Below, piece by piece: positions 36,576-44,723 of a DNA stretch of 52,117 nt. The stretch is from Pirellulales bacterium (lineage in GTDB: Bacteria > Planctomycetota > Planctomycetia > Pirellulales > JAEUIK01). Position numbers and translations under genes: made by a program. The DNA lies in contig JAIBBY010000035.1 in the NCBI GenBank assembly GCA_019694455.1, positions 1-52,117 of the forward strand, given 5' to 3'. Each line of letters opens with the position of its first letter. Within the stretch, counting starts at the first letter, position 1. Under the pieces are notes generated by a model. That model did not search any database. It was not told the origin of the DNA and was given only the letters and a program-made list of their open reading frames with translations.

Positions 36576-37529
36576 TTACCGCACTGCCTCAGCCAGCATT
36601 CGCGTGTTCGGAATGCTGTGCCGATTCAACAGGCCCTCCTCTTCCGTCTCGATCGTGGTGGCCACGGGGCCCACTTCGCGCACGCGCCCTTCCATGCCCG
36701 CCACGCGGACATAGTCGCCGGCGTGCAATCGTTGCCGCGTGTAGTACCCGGCCAGGATGCCTCCCATCACGTCGCGGCCTCCCAGACCGAACGCCAGGCC
36801 AAAGCCGAGCGCCACGGCGCCGAAGGCGATCAGAATCAACTCGCGCAACAATTCGAACTTGATGCCGAGCTGGTCGAACGCGGCGATGAAGGTCATCAGG
36901 GCCAGTACGTAGTAGCAGCCGTTGGCCAAGGTCTCCGCGTAGTTAATGCCCACGCGGTCCGCGCTGGTCGCCACCACACCACGCAAGAAGCCCGCCACCA
37001 GCAGCCCGATCACCACCAACACGGTCGCCACCAGCAACCGCGGAATATAGGCCACGATCTGCGCCATGGCGTCGGATACGGTTTCCAAACCCAGCAGGTT
37101 GAAGGCTGCCGTCAGAAATACCGCCATCGTCAGCCAGAAGACGATGCTGCCGACAATCCACGGCACGCTGCGGGCAATGCCCACCTGCTTCATCGATGTG
37201 GCCAGGCCGCTGCGGTCGGCGGCGGTTTGCAGGCCAATCGCTTCGGCGACCGTGGTCGCCACGCGGGCCAGCAGTCGAGCCGCGATGTAGCCCACCACCA
37301 GCACGACCAACATCGCCAGGATGTTCGGCAGGAGTTGCAGGATTTGGCGAAACGCGTCCTGAAAGCTCGTCACGAAGACGTCGCTCCACGTCTCCACCCG
37401 AGTGAAATCGAGTTGCGGCACGGCGTGTGTCGCCTGCACGGGCATGGTGAGCGGCGTGGTAATGACCGGAGTCGATTCAGCCACCGGCGTCGCTTGGCCC
37501 ACTGCGGCCCACAAGAGATTGGTCAACAT
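36576..37529 (-). CDS. MscS-type mechanosensitive channel with conserved TM-helix repeats
   Basis: Predicted 317 residues; ATG at 37529 with AGGAG 8 bases upstream. After an N-terminal segment of about 55 residues, ILQLLPNILAMLVVLVVGYIAARLLAR is the conserved TM-helix repeat (given as residues about 64-90), repeated in PRLLVATVLVVIGLLVAGFL. Further helices lead to FGAVALGFGLAFGLGGRDVM, the MscS pore helix, and GGILAGYYTRQRLHAGDYV, the start of the beta domain; the chain ends soon after IETEEEGLLNRHSIPNTRML. The usual C-terminal alpha/beta domain is missing, as in other short members. It probably releases osmolytes when the membrane is stretched. Confidence 0.92.
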   Translation of the reverse strand: MLTNLLWAAVGQATPVAESTPVITTPLTMPVQATHAVPQLDFTRVETWSDVFVTSFQDAFRQILQLLPNILAMLVVLVVGYIAARLLARVATTVAEAIGLQTAADRSGLATSMKQVGIARSVPWIVGSIVFWLTMAVFLTAAFNLLGLETVSDAMAQIVAYIPRLLVATVLVVIGLLVAGFLRGVVATSADRVGINYAETLANGCYYVLALMTFIAAFDQLGIKFELLRELILIAFGAVALGFGLAFGLGGRDVMGGILAGYYTRQRLHAGDYVRVAGMEGRVREVGPVATTIETEEEGLLNRHSIPNTRMLAEAVR

Positions 37530-38007
37530 GGCGGTGCTCCTATTCGTGAATGCGTGTGTTGCGGTTGCTTACTTGTCCCGTCCTGGCTGGCGACTCTTGG
37601 CCGACGTCGTTCGCTTCTGCTGAGTCCCGGCCGTTTGGATCGGGCAAGTTGTCTAATGTTGTGTGGTCGCAAATCGATCAGTGGTCACACTCGGCACAAG
37701 ATTCTTTTGCGTAACAGATCGGTTGGAAGTCGAACTTACACGTCGTAGTAGTTGTGAGCGTGCGGCGCACGGAGCGGACGTCGGTCTTCTGCGGGGGGCC
37801 GCTCCGCCCCCGCCCCTCGCCCGCGCGCAGCAATGCCTGGGGAAGCCGCAGGCCGAGTGAACTGCGTGCTTCGACCTTCGCCCCGCTTGCGGGGAGAAGG
37901 TGGCCGAAGGCCGGATGAGGGGCCTGCCTCGCGCCCGCGCGCAAAGCTCGCTTTGAAGAAAGCAATTCTTCTCCTCGTTGGCGCCTTGGCGTGAGCTTCA
38001 TCCGTCC
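37530..38007. other. Intergenic region with one R repeat
   Basis: 478 bp with no credible gene. It contains the R repeat at 37875-37922. Around 37760-37830 there is pyrimidine/purine-skewed sequence (GCGGGGGGCCGCTCC) without a clear structure. No promoter with two good boxes was found for the channel gene. Confidence 0.6.
37875..37922 (+). repeat. R repeat copy 4 (short apical loop)
   Basis: CCTTCGCCCCGC-TTGC-GGGGAGAAGG forms one long hairpin, followed by GGCC-GAA-GGCC and GGATGAGGGG. The apical part is shorter than in copies 1-3, but both stems are kept. Confidence 0.85.
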
Positions 38008-38247
38008 TCACCTCCCGCTCGGCCCGCGCTGGTCCTTCTTCGGCGGGATCGCCAAGGTCTGTCGCAGCAGGTCGCCAAGCGGCCGACCAAACTCAGTCAT
38101 GGCGTGCGGCAGCGCTAGCCCCACGAACTCGACTAGGTGCGTGATCGCCAGCGAGGTGTTGAGTCGCTGATGCACCTGCTCGTCGATGCCGGCAGGCGCT
38201 TCGGGCACTTCCACGTCGCGCAGCTTTTCCAATAGATCGAAGCTCAT
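38008..38247 (-). CDS. Small protein translationally coupled to an ECF sigma factor
   Basis: Predicted 79 residues. Its ATG (38247-38245) shares one base with the TGA of the sigma factor gene (38249-38247), a TGATG arrangement. The chain is mostly helical: LLEKLRDVEVPEAPAGIDEQ, then VHQRLNTSLAITHLVEFVGL and ALPHAMTEFGRPLGDLL, with a moderately hydrophobic middle that might be one membrane helix, and a basic tail. It has no zinc-binding anti-sigma motif (HxxxCxxC). By position it may modulate the sigma factor; otherwise it is unrecognised. Confidence 0.75.
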   Translation of the reverse strand: MSFDLLEKLRDVEVPEAPAGIDEQVHQRLNTSLAITHLVEFVGLALPHAMTEFGRPLGDLLRQTLAIPPKKDQRGPSGR

Positions 38248-38849
38248 CACGGCGCCTCCAAAGGGCCAAATTTGTCTTGTAGTTTTTCGCGCGCTCGACT
38301 CATGCGCATCTTGCAAGCGCTGGGGGTCAAATCGAAGATCTGCGCCAACTCTTCAAAGGTGTAGCTCTCGGCGTATTTCAAAATCAACATGGCCCGATCC
38401 TCTTCGTCGAGCGAGTCGAGCATCTGATAGACGTCCATCGCCATGCCTTGTTGATCGGCGCGGTCGCCGCGCTCGGCGCTGTTCTCCAGCGTTCCCTCTC
38501 CGGCCACTTGCTCGCGGCGCAAGCGCCTGCCGCGCCCGCGGCGCATGGTCAGGCAAACGCGCACGGCAATGCCATGCACCCAGGTGGAGAACTTCGATCG
38601 GCCCGCGAACTTCGTCCGGTGAAAGAACATGCGGACAAAGACTTCTTGCGCCGCGTCGTGAGCGTCGGCTTCGTTGCCCAACAGGCGATAACACACCTGC
38701 CACACGCGCCGACGAAAGCGCTCGACCAGCGCCTGAAACGCCAGCCCATCCGAGCCTTCGCGCGCCGCTTCGGCCGCTAGCTCTTCGTCAGTTCGCGCCG
38801 TGATGTCCAAAACCGCCACCAAGCCGCTCCCAGACCCGAATGGGTCCAT
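38247..38849 (-). CDS. RNA polymerase sigma factor, ECF/sigma-70 family
   Basis: Predicted 200 residues from the ATG at 38849; a TTG 15 bases earlier is an alternative. Region 2: ALVERFRRRVWQVCYRLLGN with DAHDAAQEVFVRMF (region 2.2) and SKFSTWVHGIAVRVCL (2.3-2.4). A basic linker RRGRGRRLRRE follows. Region 4: LDSLDEEDRAMLILKY, SYTFEELAQIFDLT and SACKMRMSRAREKLQ, the -35-binding helix-turn-helix. It directs RNA polymerase to a specific promoter set. No standard anti-sigma factor is adjacent; a 79-residue protein is coupled to its 3' end. The divergent neighbour encodes a large exported TPR protein. Confidence 0.93.
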   Translation of the reverse strand: MDPFGSGSGLVAVLDITARTDEELAAEAAREGSDGLAFQALVERFRRRVWQVCYRLLGNEADAHDAAQEVFVRMFFHRTKFAGRSKFSTWVHGIAVRVCLTMRRGRGRRLRREQVAGEGTLENSAERGDRADQQGMAMDVYQMLDSLDEEDRAMLILKYAESYTFEELAQIFDLTPSACKMRMSRAREKLQDKFGPLEAP

Positions 38850-39197
38850 CGGGTCGCCTGACAATCATTGAGTCGCCGACTGCGGCAAGCTGGTCACATT
38901 GCCGTAAAAAGGGCGAAACCAGCCAACTCTCCGGCGCGCCCCTCGGCACAATCGCTATAAGCGTGGCCGATGGCGCAGGCTCGGCAAAGAGCAATCGCGC
39001 CGGCGCCGTTTTGCTGGCGCTGGCGCCAGCGCGGGTTTGCTGGCGACCGCGCGGCTTTTCCCACCCGCATAACCGGCGCCGCCGACTCTAGCGGCGCTTG
39101 GTTCGCGGACGATGAAACCCAACGGAGGCGACCGCGCGCCGGTCGACTCCCGCGCCGCGCTGTTCGTGAAGCTGCAAGGGGTGTCAGGAGGTAAAGG
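38850..39197. other. Divergent intergenic region between sigma factor and TPR gene
   Basis: 348 bp without a credible gene. It contains a perfect 16-bp palindrome at 39017-39032 and a TTATAG-like spot near 38956-38961, but no convincing promoter pair by the usual consensus. It could hold promoters for an alternative sigma factor. Confidence 0.5.
39017..39032. other. Perfect 16-bp palindrome
   Basis: GCGCTGGCGCCAGCGC, a self-complementary site, is flanked by two partial repeats of TTTGCTGGCG (39009-39018 and 39035-39044). It may be an operator or chance in GC-rich DNA. Confidence 0.35.
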
Positions 39198-41072
39198 ATG
39201 CCGCCGCGCCGCAACCTGTCGTTACCGGTCGTGCTCGCCACGACGATCGCCTGCGCGCTGGTCGCCGCGGCGCCGGCGCGCGCGCAGCTCATTGCCACCG
39301 ACGGCGCCGGCGACGAGCCTTCGTTCTTCGACAAGATGACGCAAAAGTTCAAAGCGACCTTCAAGAAAAAAGAGCCCGATCCGCCCCCCGACCACGCCAA
39401 AATTCCCGATCCCTGGACCAACTCCAAAAAGGCCAAGGATCCCGACGCCGATCTGTTCATTTCGTTCGCCGACGTGCAGATGCGCGGCGAAAACTACAAG
39501 GCCGCCGAGTCGAACTATCGCCGCGCCTTGGAAAAAGAACCAAACAACCCCGCCGCGCTCGCCGGCATGGCCCATGTCCAAGAGGGCAAGGGGGAGCCCG
39601 AGAAGGCGGTGGAGTTTTACCGCCAGGCCATCGCCGCCGCCCCGCGCGACGCCGCGCTGTTCAACGATCTGGGACTCTGCCTCATGCAACAAGGCAAGTT
39701 CAACGACGCCGTGGCCGCTTTCGAACAGGCCATCGCCCTCGATCCCGCCAAAAAGCTCTATCGCAACAACATTGCCCGCGCGCTCGTCGCGCTCGGCCGC
39801 CTGCCGGGCGCCTATCAGCACCTGTCCGCCGTCAACGATCCTTCCATCGCCTACTACAACCTCGGCTACCTGCTGAACGAACGGGGCGATCACCGCCGCG
39901 CGATGATTCACTTCGGCAAAGCGCTGGAGATCAATCCGCAGTTCGTCCAGGCGCGACAGTGGTACACCTCGCTCGGCGGTGTCGAGGCGCCTCCCCCCAT
40001 GCTGGCGCAGCGCCCCGTGATGCCTCGGCATCCCGCGCCGCGCCAACCGATGCCACAGGCGCCGCAGCAGCAACTGCCACCAGCGGTGCAGCAACCAGTG
40101 CCGCAACAGCCTTTGCCCCCCGCGCTGCAACAATCAGCGCCGCCGCCGGCCAATACAACGACCTCCGTGCCCATCGCGCCCGCTTATGTTCCGCAGCCAG
40201 CGGCCCAGCCATCGTCAGACGCCAGCGCGCTCGCCCCGCAATCGGTCGCCATCGGCACGCAAGCGCCCACCGCCGCGCCGCCATCTCAAGCGGCTCCCAC
40301 TGTCGAGTCGGCCGTCGCCGCAGATCCGCAACTCGCCGACCAGCAATCCGCCGCGCCGGCCATGCAATCAAGCCTTGCGATTGTCCCCACCAGCGCGCCC
40401 CCAGCGGCGCCGCAATTGTCGCCAGCGGCGCACAGCGGCCCCGAAACATCAACCACCATTGAGCCCGCTCCGGCGCAAACCGAGCTGGCAACGACGGCGC
40501 CGGTCGAATCACTCGCGCCGCTGCCGGCGCAGCCAAGCGCCGAGACGACCGCACTGCCGACTGCGCCGGCAATTGCGCCGACCGCGGCGCCGGCGATTAC
40601 CGCTAGCCAAGCTCCGCCCCTCCCGCCACCATTGATCCGCGCGCCTGGCTTGGACGTTGCCCCCCACATGAATAGTACGGCCAGCGCCGACGCTCCCCCC
40701 CTCGTCCCGCAAACCAGCGCGGTGGAGATCGCCGGCGGCGACCAGCCTGTCTTTGTCGAAGCGCCCGTGCCAACGACGAATGTCGCCAGCGCCCCGCCGA
40801 TCGATGTGGCCCCCAGCGATGTTGTCCCCGGCGATTCCATCGCGCCCTCTGACGAGTCGTTAGCGGCGGAGTCCATCGAGCCAACCGCCGAACCGGAGTC
40901 CGCGCCCCGTATCCAGCGCTGGGTCTTGTCGCGCGTCGCTCGCAAACAGGGGCAGCGTGTCCCCACGGCGCCGGCGTCTCAACTGGAAAACCCACAATCC
41001 ACCGCCGCCAAAGCCGAGCCGGCCGAGCAAGTCACCGATCAACGAGCGTATCGCCCGCCGTCGCGCTATTAA
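39198..41072 (+). CDS. Exported TPR protein with long Pro/Ala-rich tail
   Basis: Predicted 624 residues; ATG at 39198 with a near-perfect AGGAGG 6 bases upstream. A signal peptide (about 1-30, ending ARAQ) is followed by a basic stretch (KFKATFKKKEPD), then about five tetratricopeptide repeats from residue 85 to 255 (ENYKAAESNYRRALEKEPNN, GEPEKAVEFYRQAIAAAPRD, GKFNDAVAAFEQAIALDPAK, and others). From about 270 to 580 the chain is a low-complexity Pro/Ala/Gln/Ser/Thr region, likely extended and disordered across the periplasm or outside. The last 50 residues are basic. TPRs bind protein partners; the partner is unknown. It ends 7 bases before the convergent FAH-family stop. Confidence 0.9.
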   Translation: MPPRRNLSLPVVLATTIACALVAAAPARAQLIATDGAGDEPSFFDKMTQKFKATFKKKEPDPPPDHAKIPDPWTNSKKAKDPDADLFISFADVQMRGENYKAAESNYRRALEKEPNNPAALAGMAHVQEGKGEPEKAVEFYRQAIAAAPRDAALFNDLGLCLMQQGKFNDAVAAFEQAIALDPAKKLYRNNIARALVALGRLPGAYQHLSAVNDPSIAYYNLGYLLNERGDHRRAMIHFGKALEINPQFVQARQWYTSLGGVEAPPPMLAQRPVMPRHPAPRQPMPQAPQQQLPPAVQQPVPQQPLPPALQQSAPPPANTTTSVPIAPAYVPQPAAQPSSDASALAPQSVAIGTQAPTAAPPSQAAPTVESAVAADPQLADQQSAAPAMQSSLAIVPTSAPPAAPQLSPAAHSGPETSTTIEPAPAQTELATTAPVESLAPLPAQPSAETTALPTAPAIAPTAAPAITASQAPPLPPPLIRAPGLDVAPHMNSTASADAPPLVPQTSAVEIAGGDQPVFVEAPVPTTNVASAPPIDVAPSDVVPGDSIAPSDESLAAESIEPTAEPESAPRIQRWVLSRVARKQGQRVPTAPASQLENPQSTAAKAEPAEQVTDQRAYRPPSRY

Positions 41073-41079
41073 TGGGCCG

Positions 41080-42039
41080 CTAGGCCTCGGCTGCGATCGG
41101 CGAGACCAATTCCCCGATCGAACTGATGCTCGCCACCACCCGATCGCCCGGCTTGAGAAACGTGCCGGTCGCCTTGCCCACCCCGGCCGGTGTGCCGGTC
41201 GAGATGATGTCTCCCGGCTCCAGCGTCACGAAGCTGGAGATGAACTCGATCACTGCCGCCACCGGAAATATCTGCTGCGCGCTCGACGCGTCTTGCCGCG
41301 TCTCGCCGTTCAAGGTCAGCTTCAAGTGGAGCTTTTGCGGGTCGGGGATCGCGTCGGCGCTGGTCACGCACGGCCCGCAAGGGCAAAAGCTGTCGGCCCA
41401 TTTGCCGTGCAGCCAGTCGAAGAAATCATCGTTCTTGCGCGGCTTGCGCCCCGGATTCGGCTTGAAGTGTCGATCCGAGATGTCGTTCACCACCGTATAG
41501 CCGGCAACATACTCCAGCGCGTCCGCCTCCTTGGCGTGCTTCACGCGCTTGCCGATCACCACCGCCAGTTCGCACTCCCAATCGATCTGCTGGGGAGAGA
41601 CTTTGGGTATGTAAACCGGCTTGCCCGGATCGTTGAGCGTCGTGCTGGCCGGCTTCAAAAAGACGTACGGAAACGTCTCTGCTCGCTCCGCCGCCTGGCC
41701 GCCCCCCTCCTGAATGTGCGCCGCGTAGTTGCCCGCCAGCAGCAGCAACTTGTTCGGCCGCGGGATCGGCGCCAGCAGTTCCACCGCGCTGGTCGGCGTC
41801 GTCCCCTCAGGCAGCGACTTGCCCGCCAGATTCTCCACCCAGCGCGCCACCTTTTGCGCGGCGGCAAAGTGCTCTCCGTGCGGCAAATAGTCGAGCAGGT
41901 TCTCGCTCGCCGGTAGCTTGAGATTTTCGTGCGTGGCGTCGGCGTAGGCCTTCGCTCCGCCGGCCAGCGGCACAATGTGCTGCTCGTCGTACAGCCCGGC
42001 AAGAATCTGATCGCGATGGCGATAGCGGCAAAGTCGCAT
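41080..42039 (-). CDS. Fumarylacetoacetate hydrolase (FAH) family protein
   Basis: Predicted 319 residues, ATG at 42039. The FAH fold with its metal site is visible: LLLLAGNYAAH opens the domain, IDWECELAVVIGK carries two Glu ligands, YTVVNDISDRH the Asp, and GDIISTGTPAGVG the C-terminal signature. Members hydrolyse or decarboxylate 2-oxo-4-ene or acylpyruvate-type compounds with Mg2+, for example in aromatic-acid breakdown. An insertion around FCPCGPCV contains three Cys close together, which is unusual. No pathway partner is adjacent. Cytoplasmic. Confidence 0.9.
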   Translation of the reverse strand: MRLCRYRHRDQILAGLYDEQHIVPLAGGAKAYADATHENLKLPASENLLDYLPHGEHFAAAQKVARWVENLAGKSLPEGTTPTSAVELLAPIPRPNKLLLLAGNYAAHIQEGGGQAAERAETFPYVFLKPASTTLNDPGKPVYIPKVSPQQIDWECELAVVIGKRVKHAKEADALEYVAGYTVVNDISDRHFKPNPGRKPRKNDDFFDWLHGKWADSFCPCGPCVTSADAIPDPQKLHLKLTLNGETRQDASSAQQIFPVAAVIEFISSFVTLEPGDIISTGTPAGVGKATGTFLKPGDRVVASISSIGELVSPIAAEA

Positions 42040-42132
42040 GACGGCTGACTCCCGGCGGTTGCTGGCAGGCGCCTCGCTCCGTCAACAAATCACATGCGAC
42101 TGGCTCCGCCCGACGCCAACGTCAACTCGCCG

Positions 42133-42690
42133 TTAGCGCTTGGGCGCCCGCGCGTAGGCCAGCCGGCCAAAGCGGTATCCCGTGCCGCGCGTCGCCAAGG
42201 CGTAGCCGCCAAACAACACGGCCGACCACAGCGCGTCGCCTGCGAGCGTTAACTTGAAGAACGGCATGGCCGACACATAGCACTCCACCAGTCCAGACAA
42301 GCTGTGCGAATAGAGCGAGCCGAAGTACCACACCGCCAGATTGGTGGTCGAAAAGAAGATGATCGACGACGCCAGGGTGGCGCCGGCCACTCGCGCTAGC
42401 GATAGTTCGCGTCCCACCAGCGCCGACAGCGCGACCGGCAAAGCCAGCGCGGCGTACACCACCGCCATCACGCGCCAGTCGTAGGTTCCGATCAACAGGT
42501 CGCCCAGCAGCATGGCCGACAACGGAATGAGCATCGTCGTCGCCCGCTGGCCAAACATGTAACCCGCGAACAACGCGATTGCCGCGATCGGCACAAAGTT
42601 GGGCGGGTGCGGCAACACCCTGGCGGCCAATCCAAACGCCGCCAACAACAGCACCAAGAGCACCGATTTGATTCGCGAGTTCGTCGTCAT
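42133..42690 (-). CDS. DUF6580-type membrane protein (S-component-like)
   Basis: Predicted 185 residues, ATG at 42690. Five or six hydrophobic helices are seen. Family-typical blocks are LPHPPNFVPIAAIALFAGYM near the start, PLSAMLLGDLLIGTYDWRVM, FFSTTNLAVWYFGSLYSHSL and AGDALWSAVLFGGYAL. The topology resembles the substrate-binding S components of ECF vitamin transporters. It follows the DUF4430 gene by 65 bases on the same strand. A role in uptake of a vitamin is an inference from the fold and the neighbour. Confidence 0.8.
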   Translation of the reverse strand: MTTNSRIKSVLLVLLLAAFGLAARVLPHPPNFVPIAAIALFAGYMFGQRATTMLIPLSAMLLGDLLIGTYDWRVMAVVYAALALPVALSALVGRELSLARVAGATLASSIIFFSTTNLAVWYFGSLYSHSLSGLVECYVSAMPFFKLTLAGDALWSAVLFGGYALATRGTGYRFGRLAYARAPKR

Positions 42691-42755
42691 AGGTCCATCT
42701 CGTTCAGAAAGGAGTTAGCAGAGTGAATTCTTGATGCCGATCTCAACCGGCGCCG

Positions 42756-43169
42756 TCACGGCTCAAACACCTCAAAGCGCCACTTGACCTGGTCCCCCGC
42801 CTTCAGTTCGTGCGCGCCGCAACTCTTGTTGCCTTTGCGATCGTTGACGTAGTAGACCCAATTTTTGCCGTCCGTGCCCCCTTCGTTCTCCATTCCGTCG
42901 ATCGCACCCACAAACAGCGTGGCGCCGCGCCCCGTGCTGGCGTGCTTGACGCCATGCGGGTGCTTGGCGGCATAGGTCAGGCAATCGGCCACGGTCATGC
43001 CCGCCGTGTGTGGTATGGCGGTAAAGTGCTTCTCCACCCCGTCATGATAGTCGATCACCATCTGGACTGTGGGTTGAGCCGACGCTTTGCCCACTTCCGC
43101 GGCGCGCAGCGGCAACAGCGCGCAGCAGGCGCAGGCGGCGATCCATAACAAGGTGCGGCGTCGATTCAT
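42756..43169 (-). CDS. DUF4430 (transcobalamin C-terminal-like) exported protein
   Basis: Predicted 137 residues, ATG at 43169 with GAGGGG 6 bases upstream. A signal peptide (about 1-23, ending LRAAE) precedes a single small beta domain. VQMVIDYHDGVEK, TVADCLTYAAKHP and NWVYYVNDRKGNKSCGAHEL with GDQVKWRFEVFEP form the DUF4430 pattern (the domain related to the C-terminal part of transcobalamin and intrinsic factor). Two Cys (in TVADCL and KSCGAH) may form a disulfide. It would act outside the cytoplasm as a ligand-binding domain. Confidence 0.85.
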   Translation of the reverse strand: MNRRRTLLWIAACACCALLPLRAAEVGKASAQPTVQMVIDYHDGVEKHFTAIPHTAGMTVADCLTYAAKHPHGVKHASTGRGATLFVGAIDGMENEGGTDGKNWVYYVNDRKGNKSCGAHELKAGDQVKWRFEVFEP

Positions 43170-43214
43170 GCGACCCCTCTCGCTTCACCACAAACCCAAC
43201 CCGGCATGGCTTTT

Positions 43215-43242
43215 AGAATACCGGCGCTGGTCGTCGGGTCAA
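43215..43242 (-). promoter_or_regulatory. Promoter for the DUF4430/DUF6580 pair
   Basis: On the minus strand TTGACC (43242-43237, five of six) and TATTCT (43220-43215, four of six) are 16 bp apart, about 45 bases before the ATG at 43169. I see no cobalamin-riboswitch-like structure in the short leader. Confidence 0.5.
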
Positions 43243-43263
43243 CTCCGCCGCCGGACTGGCCGC

Positions 43264-43291
43264 TTGCATTTCGCCGCGCGGTCACGATAAA
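43264..43291 (+). promoter_or_regulatory. Possible promoter for the aminotransferase gene
   Basis: TTGCAT (43264-43269) and GATAAA (43286-43291) are 16 bp apart, about 80 bases upstream of the ATG at 43370. The -35 match is weak. Confidence 0.35.
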
Positions 43292-43369
43292 AGTCGGCAC
43301 GCGCCGCACGGTTTAACGCCCTGCGGCCGGTAGCGCGAACATCCCCCACCCCCGCTTCGTCCTGCCGCT

Positions 43370-44518
43370 ATGTCGCTTCGTAAAAACCGCCTGCTCACTC
43401 CCGGTCCCACGCAAGTCCCCGAGTCGGCGCGCCTGGCGATGGCCCGCGACGTCGTCCACCATCGCACGCCGCAGTTTCGCGCGCTCTTCGCCGAGGTCCT
43501 CGCCGGCCTCAAAGAAGTGCTCCAAACCCAGGACGATGTGCTGGTGCTGGCCTCGTCGGGCACCGGCGCCATGGAGGCCGCCGTCACCAATCTGGCGCCG
43601 CGCGGCGGCAAGGTCATCGTGCTAGACGCCGGTCGCTTCGCCCAGCGCTGGGCGGAAATCGCCACCGCCTTCGGCATCGAAGTCGTCCGGCATCAAGTGA
43701 CTTGGGGCCAAGCTGTTGATCCTGCCGACGTCGCCCGCTTGCTCGTCGAGCATCCAGACGCCGTCGCCGTTTACGGCACGCTGATGGAGTCGAGCACCGG
43801 CGTGGCCCACGATGTCGAGGCCATCGCCCGCGTCGTCCGCCCCACGCGCGCGGTCTTTGTGGTCGATGGCATATCGGGCGCCGGCTGCGTCGAGTGCCGC
43901 ACCAGCCAGTGGGGCATCGACATGCTGGTGGTCGGCTCGCAAAAGGCGCTGATGTGTCCCCCCGGTCTGGCCTTCGTCACGGTGAGCGACAAGGCCCGCC
44001 GCCAGATCGAGTCGATCCAGCCGCAGTCGTTCTACTTCAACCTGCGCCTGCATCTCGAAAAACTGCGTGGCGACGCCGACACCCCTTGGACCCCCGCCAT
44101 TACGCTCATCAGCGGATTGGCCGAGAGCCTGCGGCTGATTCGTGGCGCAGGGATGGAAAACGTCTGGCGCCGCTCGCGCCGTCTGGCCGGCGCCATGCGC
44201 GCCGGCGCCAGCGCGATCGGCCTGGAGGTGTTTGCCCAGCGCCCCGCCGACGGCATGACCGCCATCCGCGTCCCCGACGCCATCGGCGCCGCGCGGTTGC
44301 TCCAGCGACTGGAAGAGCGCTTCGGCCTCAAGCTGGCGGGCGGACAGGGACCGCTCAAGGGCAAGATATTCCGCATCGCCCACTTTGGGCTGGTCGACGA
44401 GCTTGACCTGCTCGCCACGCTCGCCGCCTTGGAACTGGTGCTGCTTGAGCTTGGCGCGCCAGTCGCGCTCGGCGCCGGCGTCGCGGCGGCAAGTGGAGTA
44501 TTAGCGGGGGGAAAGTGA
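43370..44518 (+). CDS. Class V aminotransferase, alanine-glyoxylate/serine-pyruvate type
   Basis: Predicted 382 residues, ATG at 43370. It opens with LLTPGPTQVPESARLAMARD, the hallmark of the SPT/AGT subgroup, then VVHHRTPQFRALF and LASSGTGAMEAAVTNL. The PLP lysine is in VVGSQKALMCPPGLAF, with the cofactor Asp in VVDGISGAG. The C-terminal domain contains QGPLKGKIFRIAHFGLVD, the usual substrate-Arg region. In related bacteria, including planctomycetes, such a gene is often annotated as a phosphoserine or alanine-glyoxylate aminotransferase; the substrate cannot be chosen from sequence alone. A hydrophobic Ala/Gly-rich tail follows. Confidence 0.92.
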   Translation: MSLRKNRLLTPGPTQVPESARLAMARDVVHHRTPQFRALFAEVLAGLKEVLQTQDDVLVLASSGTGAMEAAVTNLAPRGGKVIVLDAGRFAQRWAEIATAFGIEVVRHQVTWGQAVDPADVARLLVEHPDAVAVYGTLMESSTGVAHDVEAIARVVRPTRAVFVVDGISGAGCVECRTSQWGIDMLVVGSQKALMCPPGLAFVTVSDKARRQIESIQPQSFYFNLRLHLEKLRGDADTPWTPAITLISGLAESLRLIRGAGMENVWRRSRRLAGAMRAGASAIGLEVFAQRPADGMTAIRVPDAIGAARLLQRLEERFGLKLAGGQGPLKGKIFRIAHFGLVDELDLLATLAALELVLLELGAPVALGAGVAAASGVLAGGK

Positions 44519-44550
44519 TTGTCACTCCTGATCTCGCGCCGCTCGCGCCC

Positions 44551-44579
44551 TTCCCATAAAGCCTAGGCGCCGCTACACT
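44551..44579 (+). promoter_or_regulatory. Candidate promoter of the rpsB-tsf-pyrH-frr operon
   Basis: TTCCCA (44551-44556) and TACACT (44574-44579), each four of six, are exactly 17 bp apart. The implied leader to the rpsB start is about 140 nt and could carry autoregulation by S2, but I see no known motif. Confidence 0.4.
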
Positions 44580-44723
44580 TACTCCCTTCCGCTAGCGGCA
44601 ACGGCCGCCGCCGCGGCGAGCATCGGCTCGATCTGGCCGATACCTATCAGAGAACGCCGGTTGCCCCGCGCCTCCCAGCCGAGGACGGTGGGGACATAGC
44701 CCGGTGTGCCAAGGAGTTTTACT

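Noticed and set aside
38788..38994. A 68-codon minus-strand frame across the sigma factor start
   Set aside because: It overlaps the sigma factor N-terminus in another frame and has no ribosome site or family signature.
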